A DNA stretch of 64,000 bases from Streptomyces bauhiniae (GTDB lineage Bacteria; Actinomycetota; Actinomycetes; Streptomycetales; Streptomycetaceae). The stretch's first letter is position 1; every line of letters starts with the position of its first letter. The stretch lies in NCBI RefSeq assembly GCF_004784475.1, contig NZ_SRRT01000004.1:62001-126000 (forward strand). Direction: 5' to 3'. Below are positions 16,284-23,949 of the stretch, piece after piece. The notes below the pieces were generated by a model, which worked only from the letters and a program-made list of their open reading frames with translations, ran no database searches and was not told where the DNA came from. The position numbers and the translations under genes were made by a program.

Positions 16284-17621
16284 TCACTTCAGATACGCCA
16301 GCTCCGGGTGTGCGGCGGTGTAACCGTCGACCAGCCTGCGGGCCACGTTGACCGAGTCAACAAGCGGATGCAGCGCGAACGCCTTCACGGCTGTTTCCCG
16401 CGAACCCGACTCGGCGGCGGACAACACCTCCCGCTCCACCGCCTTGACCGAGCAGACCAGACCGGTGGCGTGTCCCGGCAGCGGGTCCGTGGCCAGCGGA
16501 TGCGCGCCGTCCGCGCCGACCAGGCAGGGCACCTCGATCACCGCATCGGCGTCCAGCGCGGCGAGCGTGGAACGGTTGCGGACGTTGAGGATCAGCGTGG
16601 TGCGCTCGTCGCGGGCGATGGCCCGCATCAGCGCGAGCGCCACCTGCTCGTAGCCGCCCGACAGATCCTCCTCCTCGCGCTCGCCGGCCCCGGCGCTCTC
16701 CCGGTTCTCCGCCATGTACGTCGCCTCGCGCTCGGCGCGAGTGTCCTCCCAGGCCCGCAGCGCCGACCCGCCGGGGCGCAGCGCGTCGGTGTAGAACCGG
16801 GACTGCTGGTCGCGCAGGAAGGCGCCGCGGGTCTGCTCGGCCTCCTGGTAGGCGCGTACGGTCTCGCGGTTGAAGTAGTAGTAGTGCAGGTACTCGTTGG
16901 GGATCGCGCCGAGGGAGCGCAGCCACTCCGGGCCGAACAGCCGCCCCTCCTCGAAGGAGCCGAGGCGGTCCAAGTCGGCCAGCAGGCGCGGGAGTTCGTC
17001 ACGGCCGGCGACGCGCAGACCGCGTACCCAGCCGAGGTGGTTGAGGCCGACGTAGTCGACGAACGCCTCGTTCGGGTCGGCGCCGAGGGCGCGGGCGACG
17101 CGGCGGCCGAGGCCCACCGGGGAGTCGCAGATGCCGATGACCCGGTCGCCGAGGTACCGGGACATGGCCTCGGTGACCAGTCCGGCCGGGTTGGTGAAGT
17201 TGATGACCCAGGCACCGGGCGCCAGCCGGGCCACCCGCCGGGCGATGTCGGCGGCGACGGGCACGGTCCGCAGCCCGTACGCGATGCCCCCCGCGCCCAC
17301 GGTCTCCTGCCCGAGCACCCCTTCGGCCAGCGCCACCCGCTCGTCCTCGGCCCGCCCGCGCAGCCCGCCGACCCGGATCGCGGAGAACACGAACCCGGCC
17401 CCGCGCAGCGCGTCGTCCAGCTCGGTGGTCGCCCGGACGGCGGGCGCGTCCGGCACCCCGTCCGCCTGCTCGGCCAGCACCCGCGTCACGGCGTCCAGCC
17501 GCCCGGCGTCCACATCGTGCAGGACGACCTCGGTCACCCGCCCCTCGCCCCGGTCGCCCAGCAGCGCGCCGTACACGAGCGGCACCCGGAACCCGCCGCC
17601 CCCCAGAATCGTCAGCCTCAT
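16284..17621 (-). CDS. 6-phospho-beta-glucosidase-like enzyme, glycoside hydrolase family 4
   Basis: 445 residues, cytoplasmic. The N-terminal NAD-binding loop (RLTILGGGGFRVPLVYGAL) and the family signatures INFTNPAGLVTEAM, GICDSPVGLGRRVARALG and VGLNHLGW (metal and active-site Cys/His) are all present. GH4 enzymes use NAD+ and Mn2+ in a redox-elimination mechanism on phospho- or free glycosides. It converges with the chitinase, so a role in chito- or cello-oligosaccharide breakdown is plausible. Whether its substrate is phosphorylated in Streptomyces, which import these sugars by ABC systems, is unclear. Confidence 0.85.
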   Translation of the reverse strand: MRLTILGGGGFRVPLVYGALLGDRGEGRVTEVVLHDVDAGRLDAVTRVLAEQADGVPDAPAVRATTELDDALRGAGFVFSAIRVGGLRGRAEDERVALAEGVLGQETVGAGGIAYGLRTVPVAADIARRVARLAPGAWVINFTNPAGLVTEAMSRYLGDRVIGICDSPVGLGRRVARALGADPNEAFVDYVGLNHLGWVRGLRVAGRDELPRLLADLDRLGSFEEGRLFGPEWLRSLGAIPNEYLHYYYFNRETVRAYQEAEQTRGAFLRDQQSRFYTDALRPGGSALRAWEDTRAEREATYMAENRESAGAGEREEEDLSGGYEQVALALMRAIARDERTTLILNVRNRSTLAALDADAVIEVPCLVGADGAHPLATDPLPGHATGLVCSVKAVEREVLSAAESGSRETAVKAFALHPLVDSVNVARRLVDGYTAAHPELAYLK

Positions 17622-17726
17622 GTCTCACCCTTTCGGCACGCCTGCTCCGATCATGGCACGCGGGGCCGCAGGGCCGATCGGTTGCCGTGATCCACGCAAA
17701 CACTCCCCCACCGTGGCGAAGAACGC

Positions 17727-17732
17727 TAACCT
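17727..17732 (+). promoter_or_regulatory. Candidate -10 element giving a leaderless transcript
   Basis: TAACCT lies seven bases before the ATG of the caspase-GHKL gene, and no ribosome site is visible ahead of that ATG. This is the geometry of leaderless mRNAs, which are common in Streptomyces. No good -35 hexamer is seen. Confidence 0.4.
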
Positions 17733-17739
17733 CCCGCTG

Positions 17740-20700
17740 ATGACGGTCAGACGACATGCGCTGCTCATCGGCGTCGGTGAAACGCCGGAAGCCCAGCGGA
17801 GGTTCGCCTCCCTCACGGACGTGGTGACGAAGGATCTCGACACCCTGACCGAGCAGTTGACCGCCTCCGGGTACGGCGTGACGACGCTCCGCCCCGGCGG
17901 GGAACGCCCGGTGGACAAGGGCGCCATCACCTCCGCGCTGGAGGCGGCCGCCCGGCGGGACTGCGATCTGCTGCTGGTGTACTTCACCGGCCACGGCGTT
18001 CATCTGGACGGCCGGGACTATCTGGTGCCGGCCAGTGCCCGCGCGCCCGAGCCGGGTGGCCGATGGACCGAAGGCCAGCGCGATTCGCTGCTGCGGCTGG
18101 ACGTGTCGCGCTATCTGACCGGGTGCCGGGCCGAGTCCGTCGTCCTCGTCGTGGACGCCTGCCGGGACGGCCAGCCCGAGGAGGACGGGGACGGCTTCGG
18201 CGCGGCCACCGTGCACGCCCCCTCCCGGCGGCTGGCGCTGCTCGTCGGCTGCGCCAAGGGCCAGCGGTGCCACTACGGCCCGGAGGGCAGCCACTTCACG
18301 CGGGCGCTGGCCGAGGCGCTGGACCCGCTCACCCCGGAACGCACCGTGGAGGCGGTGTTCCACCGCGCCCGGGCCCGCACCACCGCCCTGGCCCACCGGC
18401 ACGGCGGCCACCAGCAGACGCCGGTGAGCAGTCCGGCCCCGCACGACGAGGGCCTCGGGGGTTTCCCCGAGCTGTGCGACGGCACGGACATCCCGCTGCG
18501 CTGGTCCGAGGCCGTACGGAAGGCGGGCATCTGGACCGCGCTGGTGGGCGAGGAGGGGCCGGACTCCGCGATGCGCGACCGGATCGCCGAGTTCGCGCAC
18601 CGGTGTGCCGCATCCGTGCTCAGGGACCGCGCCCGATTCACCGACCCGTGGCAGGACTCCGGGCTCCCCGAGCGCGTACTGCGCCGGGTCGTGCCCGCGC
18701 TCCTCCCGCCCGGCCAGGACCGGTCGCCGCTGGAGAAGGGGCTGCTGGCGGGGCTGCCGTTCCTGCGGGAGGCGATGTGGGCGCACAAGCTGAGCCGCCT
18801 CGCGGAAACAGACCCCTGGGACCTGGACCAGGACCCCCGGGACACCGACGGGCCGACCCCGATGATGCGCGCCGAGCTGCGCAACATCCACGAGAGCCAC
18901 CCGCAGCTCCTGCGCAAGGCGCGCGGGCACCAGCGGCGCGGCGAGGACGCGGAGTACCGGGCGCTCGCCGCCTGGCTGGCGCACCGCTGGGTGGCCGAGC
19001 AGATGGTCGAGAAGCCCGATCCGGGCGGGGTGGAACTCGCCGAGCACCTGGCCAGGGCCCTGCTGGGCCCCGAGCTTGCGCACAAGGCCGAGCAGCTCCG
19101 GTGGCAGTTGGTGGCCGCGGTGCGCTTCCTCGCCCACGACCCGCTGGACTCCGCTCCGTACAACGATCTGCTGGGCAGCTCGCCGTCCGCCCTGACCACG
19201 AGCGAGGGCCCCGGTACCGTCCACTGGTGGGGCCTGCTCGGGCAGTTGCGCCTCGCCGGACTGCTGGCCGCCGATGTACGGCTGTTCCCCGATGTGCTCC
19301 CCGACCATGTGGGCGTCGCGGACCCCATCGTGCCCGGAGATGTGGTGCACGACCTCCAGCAGGAGCTGGAGTGGACCCGTGAGGACGACGGGCTGCACCT
19401 CAACATGGTGTGCCGCCACCCCGCTCTGCACGAAAGCCTGGTGGACGTCACACACCGCGCCGACGAAGTGCTGCGGGCCCTGGCCTCCGCACGGCACCGG
19501 CAGCCCGGTGACCTGCTGGCCGGGCTGCCCGGCCGGGTCACCGCCCGCGATCTCCAGGCCGCACGTCAGCAGAACTCCGAGGACCGCGTCTACAGCGTCC
19601 CGCTGCTCCGCTTCACCCTGGCCCAGGACGAGATCCGCGAACTCCTCATGGGCCACCAGTTGTACGGGGACCGCTCGCTGGCGGTGCGGGAGCTGTACCA
19701 GAACGCCGCCGACGCCTGCCGGTACCGGGCGATGCGGTGGGAGTACCTCGGCCGCCGCGACCGTGAACCGCATCCGTGGCGGGGCGAGATCCGGATCACC
19801 CAGGGCCGGGAGACCACGGCGGACGGACGGCCCGGCCGCGCCTTCATCGAGTGCCGGGACAACGGCGTCGGGATGAGCCGGTCGGTGCTGGAGCACACCT
19901 TCAGCCGGGCCGGGCGCCGCTTCTCCCAGACCCGCGCCTTCCGCCAGGAGCAGGCCCGCTGGCTGGCGGAGGACCCGGAGCTGCGGCTCCACCCGTACAG
20001 CCGGTTCGGGATCGGGGTGCTCAGCTACTTCATGATCGCCGACGAGGTGTCCCTGGTGACCCGCGAGGTCCGCGCGAACGGCACCACGGCCGGGCAGGCG
20101 CTGGTGGTCGACATCTCCAGCAGCAGCGGCCTGTTCCGCATCCGCCCCTACAGCGACAACGACCCCGACCCCATGCGCGAGGGCGGCACCCGCGTCCGGC
20201 TGATGCTCAGCGAGCCCGAGCCGGACGACGAGCCGCTCTCCGTCCTTAAGGTGATGAACCATCAGGTACGGCTCAGCGAGTACCGGTTGACGCTGGAGGA
20301 GGACGGCCGCGAACCGCTCGTCCGTGAGCCCGACCGGCTCCACCACCCCGCCCCGGAGGACGAGCCCGCCCCGGCCGAGCCGCTGAACGCGCGCGGGCCG
20401 GTCTGGTGGGTGTCGGGCAACGGCGCGGTGCTCTCGGACGGCATCGTCACCTCCGCCACGCCCTTCGGGTACGTCGTCAACCTGTCCGGCCCCCACGTCC
20501 CCAAGCTCAGCGTCAACCGCAACAGCCTGCTGGAGTGGGACCGCGAGTGGGCCGGCGAACAGGTCCGCGCGGCCGCCGACGATCTGCCGGGGTGGGAGGG
20601 GCTCGACCTGGAGTGGCTGTGGCAGTTGGAGAACCAGGACGTGGGGCTGGCGAGGGCGGTCGCGGAGCGGCTGGCGGGCAGGGGGCTGACGCTGCCCGTG

Positions 20701-22824
20701 TTCCGGGAGGCCGAGTATCAGCGGCCTCCGGTGGCGCTCGACGCGGTGGGATGGTTCCCGGGCGACCGGGCGCTGCTGCCGCGTCGCGTCCAGGACGGCA
20801 CGAGCAGCACGAACCAGTTCGCCAAGGCATGGCGCCGGGCGGTACTGCGTGACCAAGGAGCGGTACCGGCCGCTGATCCGGAGGGGGACGACTCCCCCGT
20901 GCCCAAGGACCTGGGCGGGCACCCCGTACCCCGTCCCGGCGACAACGCGCTGCTGGACGACGCGGCCGGCTCGGCCCGCAGTCTCGTGGTGCACGCTCTG
21001 CGTACCAAGCAGACCGTGGCCCATGTGCTGCGCGGCCTGCGCCGGTTCGCGCTGCTGACGCCGGAGGTGGGCGTACCGGCGGTTCCGCCCGACGGCACCA
21101 CCGCGCTGGACTTCGTCCCCGAGCCGGTGGACCTCGATCTGATCGACTGGATGAACGCCTGGGCCGAGCCCGGCCGGGCCGAGCGGCAACCCGCGCTCGG
21201 GGCTCTGCTCTCCCTCTCCGCGGCCAGGGAGGCGCGCATCGACACCCTGCTGAAGCGGGCCTCCCGCTACCGGCCCCTCGGTCTCGTCGTTCCCGGGATT
21301 CCCGTCTCGCTGCTGCACCACCGGGCCACGGTCCGGGAGGCAGAGCTGCTGGGGGGCTGGACGGAGAACCGGCACATCTACTCCGACCGGGCGCTGCCCG
21401 CCGAGGTGCTCCCCGTGCACATCGCCCGCCTCGCCGACCGGCTCGGTACGACCAGCGCCGAGGTGCTGGAGCAGTTGCGGCCGTGGGAGCGGTACGGGTA
21501 CCGGCTGCCCACCGAGGACCAGTTGCTCCCGGCCGCGCCCAGCGACAGGCAGTGGGGACTCTTCCGCACCTTCTGGGAGCCGGAGAACGGCATGCCCGAC
21601 CCGAGCCTCCAGTCCCTGCTGGCGCTGGCGGCGAGCCGGGAGACCACGGTCGAGGAGGTGCTGCGTTCGGTGGGCGGGCTCGCCGGACCGTCCGCCGGGC
21701 TGCTGCCCGAACTCCCTGAGCAGATCGACGCGTTGCCCGCGCTCGCCCGTGCCGACCTGAAGCTACTCACCGTCGACGGGGACAACGGGGCCACTCTGCC
21801 CACCCGTTCGGTACCGCTGGACCTGCTGGCGCTGTGCTACGCGCCCGGCGGCGCCTTCCGCGGCCTCGGTTCCGAGCAGGACTTCGAGCCGTGGCACCGC
21901 TTCGTCGAGCGGGTGCGACGGCTGGCCATGTTCGGCATGGAGGTGCCCGAGGACCTGGAGCCGCTGCGGTACTGGGTGGATCTCTCCCCACGTGACCGGA
22001 TGGCCGTGCTCATCGGCAGCCTGGACCCGACCGTGCCGTGGACGGCGGCGATGCTGGTCTACACGGCGGGTGCCCTTGGGGAGTCACTCCGGGACAGTCA
22101 CGAGCGGCTCGCCAGGCACGCGCCCCGCCTCGGCAAGCAGCCGCCCGCCCTGCCCCCGGAGGCACTGGCACTCACCCCCGCCGAAGCCGACGCCGAACTG
22201 CTCACCGACATCGTCCAGCTCGACAGTGCCGACACCATCCGGGCCGACTGGAACACGCTGTCCCCGCTCCGCATCGCCCAGTACGCGCTCCGCTCCCTCC
22301 TGACCATCGGCGACGCACTGGACCGCCTCGCTCCCTACCGCGTACTCGGCTCCCCAGTACCGGAGTTGACCGACGAGGAGCGACAGCTCGTCCACCACGT
22401 CAAGCCGGACCGGTACGAGATCCTCGCCCTCTCCGAAGGCATGACCGGCCAGGAGCCCCGCCAGTCCCCCACCCTCACCCCCTTCGAGATCGTCGCCGTG
22501 GCCGCCCGCGCCGGCCGCCGGGTCCGCGAGGTCTACGACCGCCTCCGCCGCTACGAACCGCTCGGCATCGTGGTCGACGCCCCCGAGGCCCCCGACGAAC
22601 TCCCCCGCTGGCAGGACCTGATCCTGCTGAGCGAGGGACTCAACGGCCGCGCCCCCGCCGTCTCCGGCACCGTGCCACCGGAGCGGATCGCCGCCCTGGC
22701 ACGCGAACTCGACACCGACACCACCTGGGTCATGGACCGACTCGCCCTGTACGCACCGATGTTCGGCCTGCGCGTCCCGAAGGACGGCGACGCACCCCGG
22801 CCGGAGGAGGAGCCCGCCCCATGA
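17740..22824 (+). CDS. Caspase-like peptidase fused to GHKL (Hsp90-like) ATPase and C-terminal wHTH-like repeats
   Basis: 1694 residues, no signal peptide. (1) Caspase/metacaspase domain, about 1-220: RRHALLIGVG, catalytic His85 in YFTGHGVH and Cys141 in VVDACRD. (2) Helical linker, about 230-620. (3) GHKL/Hsp90-type ATPase, about 625-850: N-box ELYQNAADA (Glu651, Asn655, Asp658), G1 box DNGVGM (707-712) and G2 box FGIGVLSYFM (from 756). (4) Middle region to about 1100. (5) Five or six diverged 60-70-residue helical repeats to the end, each closing like RLxxYxPLGxxVP (about 1150-1187, 1220-1258, 1289-1327, 1507-1541, 1580-1613, 1645-1680), resembling winged-helix modules. The first gene of a three-gene ATGA-coupled operon. 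All catalytic motifs are intact. It is likely an ATP-switched protease of a conflict or stress system; target unknown. GTG 17713 is an alternative start. Confidence 0.85.
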   Translation: MTVRRHALLIGVGETPEAQRRFASLTDVVTKDLDTLTEQLTASGYGVTTLRPGGERPVDKGAITSALEAAARRDCDLLLVYFTGHGVHLDGRDYLVPASARAPEPGGRWTEGQRDSLLRLDVSRYLTGCRAESVVLVVDACRDGQPEEDGDGFGAATVHAPSRRLALLVGCAKGQRCHYGPEGSHFTRALAEALDPLTPERTVEAVFHRARARTTALAHRHGGHQQTPVSSPAPHDEGLGGFPELCDGTDIPLRWSEAVRKAGIWTALVGEEGPDSAMRDRIAEFAHRCAASVLRDRARFTDPWQDSGLPERVLRRVVPALLPPGQDRSPLEKGLLAGLPFLREAMWAHKLSRLAETDPWDLDQDPRDTDGPTPMMRAELRNIHESHPQLLRKARGHQRRGEDAEYRALAAWLAHRWVAEQMVEKPDPGGVELAEHLARALLGPELAHKAEQLRWQLVAAVRFLAHDPLDSAPYNDLLGSSPSALTTSEGPGTVHWWGLLGQLRLAGLLAADVRLFPDVLPDHVGVADPIVPGDVVHDLQQELEWTREDDGLHLNMVCRHPALHESLVDVTHRADEVLRALASARHRQPGDLLAGLPGRVTARDLQAARQQNSEDRVYSVPLLRFTLAQDEIRELLMGHQLYGDRSLAVRELYQNAADACRYRAMRWEYLGRRDREPHPWRGEIRITQGRETTADGRPGRAFIECRDNGVGMSRSVLEHTFSRAGRRFSQTRAFRQEQARWLAEDPELRLHPYSRFGIGVLSYFMIADEVSLVTREVRANGTTAGQALVVDISSSSGLFRIRPYSDNDPDPMREGGTRVRLMLSEPEPDDEPLSVLKVMNHQVRLSEYRLTLEEDGREPLVREPDRLHHPAPEDEPAPAEPLNARGPVWWVSGNGAVLSDGIVTSATPFGYVVNLSGPHVPKLSVNRNSLLEWDREWAGEQVRAAADDLPGWEGLDLEWLWQLENQDVGLARAVAERLAGRGLTLPVFREAEYQRPPVALDAVGWFPGDRALLPRRVQDGTSSTNQFAKAWRRAVLRDQGAVPAADPEGDDSPVPKDLGGHPVPRPGDNALLDDAAGSARSLVVHALRTKQTVAHVLRGLRRFALLTPEVGVPAVPPDGTTALDFVPEPVDLDLIDWMNAWAEPGRAERQPALGALLSLSAAREARIDTLLKRASRYRPLGLVVPGIPVSLLHHRATVREAELLGGWTENRHIYSDRALPAEVLPVHIARLADRLGTTSAEVLEQLRPWERYGYRLPTEDQLLPAAPSDRQWGLFRTFWEPENGMPDPSLQSLLALAASRETTVEEVLRSVGGLAGPSAGLLPELPEQIDALPALARADLKLLTVDGDNGATLPTRSVPLDLLALCYAPGGAFRGLGSEQDFEPWHRFVERVRRLAMFGMEVPEDLEPLRYWVDLSPRDRMAVLIGSLDPTVPWTAAMLVYTAGALGESLRDSHERLARHAPRLGKQPPALPPEALALTPAEADAELLTDIVQLDSADTIRADWNTLSPLRIAQYALRSLLTIGDALDRLAPYRVLGSPVPELTDEERQLVHHVKPDRYEILALSEGMTGQEPRQSPTLTPFEIVAVAARAGRRVREVYDRLRRYEPLGIVVDAPEAPDELPRWQDLILLSEGLNGRAPAVSGTVPPERIAALARELDTDTTWVMDRLALYAPMFGLRVPKDGDAPRPEEEPAP

Positions 22825-23168
22825 CCGCGCACGACCTCGACCTGACCTACGCCCAACTCGACCTCGGCGTAAGGGAGGAGAGCGAGTTCCGACTCACCTC
22901 GGTGTCGAGCACGGTTGTCGTGACCGGCCCCTGCCCCCGCTGCCAAGGCACCAGCAGGACGGAGTTCCCCCTCGGTGTCGTCGGCTCGAAGGGCATGCCG
23001 TGGAAGCGGGACAAGCCGCTGACCCCGGAGAAGCGATCGGCGGTGGTCGCGGACGAAGTGCTGTACTGCGAGTGCGGGTTCGGCCACCCGGAGCTGCCGG
23101 AGGGTGCCCTCTTCGTGGGCTGCGGAGCGTACTGGCGGATCAAGCCCGCCTCGGGGAGCGGGACATGA
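22821..23168 (+). CDS. Small Zn-ribbon-like protein of the caspase operon
   Basis: 115 residues. It has a CPRC knuckle (Cys38, Cys41) and a CECG knuckle (Cys83, Cys85), about 40 residues apart, with His89 and Cys101 following; this looks like a structural zinc ribbon. The N-terminal 35 residues form short strands. It starts inside the stop of the caspase-GHKL gene (ATGA) and its own stop overlaps the next start, so it is translated with them. It may be an adaptor or nucleic-acid/protein-binding component. No family was recognised. Confidence 0.7.
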   Translation: MTAHDLDLTYAQLDLGVREESEFRLTSVSSTVVVTGPCPRCQGTSRTEFPLGVVGSKGMPWKRDKPLTPEKRSAVVADEVLYCECGFGHPELPEGALFVGCGAYWRIKPASGSGT

Positions 23169-23767
23169 GCGCGGGCACGGACCGCAGGTGGGCGGAGCTG
23201 GCCCGCGAGCTGGAGTTCAGCCAGCTCGACGTGCTCCGCAAGCAGGCCGAGGGCTGGCGCAACGGCCTCCTCGGCCTGACCGCCCTGGTCACGGTCGTCA
23301 CCGCGCTGAAGGGCCGCGACGATCTGTCCGCGCTGGAGGCACCCTGGCGGACGGTGGCCGTATGGCTGCTGGTCGGGGCCTTTCTGCTGCTTCTGGCCGG
23401 TTCGCTGTTCGCGGTGCGCGCGTCCTTCGGCCGGCCCGGCGAGCGGGTCAGGCTGGGCGGGCAGGCGCTGCGCGAGTGGACGCTGAAGGAGATCGGCCGG
23501 GTACGGCGGGCCGTGTACGTCAGCGCGGTCGCGCTGGCCCTCGGGGTGGCCCTGGTCGTCGGCGCCCTGTTCGTCTCCTGGACCAGGACGGAGGAACCGG
23601 CGGCCGATCTGGTCAAGGTGACCACCCCGGCCGGCCCGCTCTGCGGTGAGCTGGTGTCGTACCAGCGGGACAAGGTCACGCTGATCCGCACCACGGGCGG
23701 CACCGAACGCCAGGTCGTCGTACGCGGGGCGGAGGTCCGGAAGATCACCCCGGCCAAGTCCTGCTGA
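23165..23767 (+). CDS. Membrane protein of the caspase operon
   Basis: 200 residues. An amphipathic N-terminal helix (ARELEFSQLDVLRKQAEGW) precedes membrane segments at about 33-48 (weak), 62-84 and 116-138. A C-terminal domain of about 55 residues rich in beta-strand patterns (LCGELVSYQRDKVTLIRT) and ending PAKSC follows. Topology suggests the last domain lies across the membrane from the central loop. The ATGA overlap with the Zn-ribbon gene ties it to the operon. It could anchor the system, sense envelope damage or be the membrane effector. No family was recognised. Confidence 0.7.
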   Translation: MSAGTDRRWAELARELEFSQLDVLRKQAEGWRNGLLGLTALVTVVTALKGRDDLSALEAPWRTVAVWLLVGAFLLLLAGSLFAVRASFGRPGERVRLGGQALREWTLKEIGRVRRAVYVSAVALALGVALVVGALFVSWTRTEEPAADLVKVTTPAGPLCGELVSYQRDKVTLIRTTGGTERQVVVRGAEVRKITPAKSC

Positions 23768-23845
23768 GCACGCGATCCGCACCGGTACGCACGCCTTCGG
23801 GCAATGAACTCCCGTCCTTGGTACGGACTTTCCCTGCTTCAACCC

Positions 23846-23898
23846 TTGACGCCCGCAGGCGCGGGGAGCACATTGTGCGCACCCTGAGAGCGCTCTCA
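23846..23898 (+). promoter_or_regulatory. Promoter and LacI-type operator of the GH16 gene
   Basis: TTGACG (23846-23851) is a good -35, with CACATT (23869-23874) a weak -10 at 17 bases. Just beyond is the perfect 14-bp palindrome TGAGAGCGCTCTCA (23885-23898). It resembles the CebR operator TGGGAGCGCTCCCA used by LacI-family glucan regulators in Streptomyces. A repressor there would block the start of transcription. Confidence 0.7.
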
Positions 23899-23949
23899 AC
23901 AGCCTCGCGGGGGCCCCGCACCTCATCCCGTACCCCGGAAGGCACCCCC

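Noticed and set aside
16999..21420. 1473-residue open frame on the minus strand opposite the caspase-GHKL gene
   Set aside because: It is a GC-rich shadow frame with low-complexity His/Arg/Gly/Val content. The plus-strand frame carries clear catalytic motifs.
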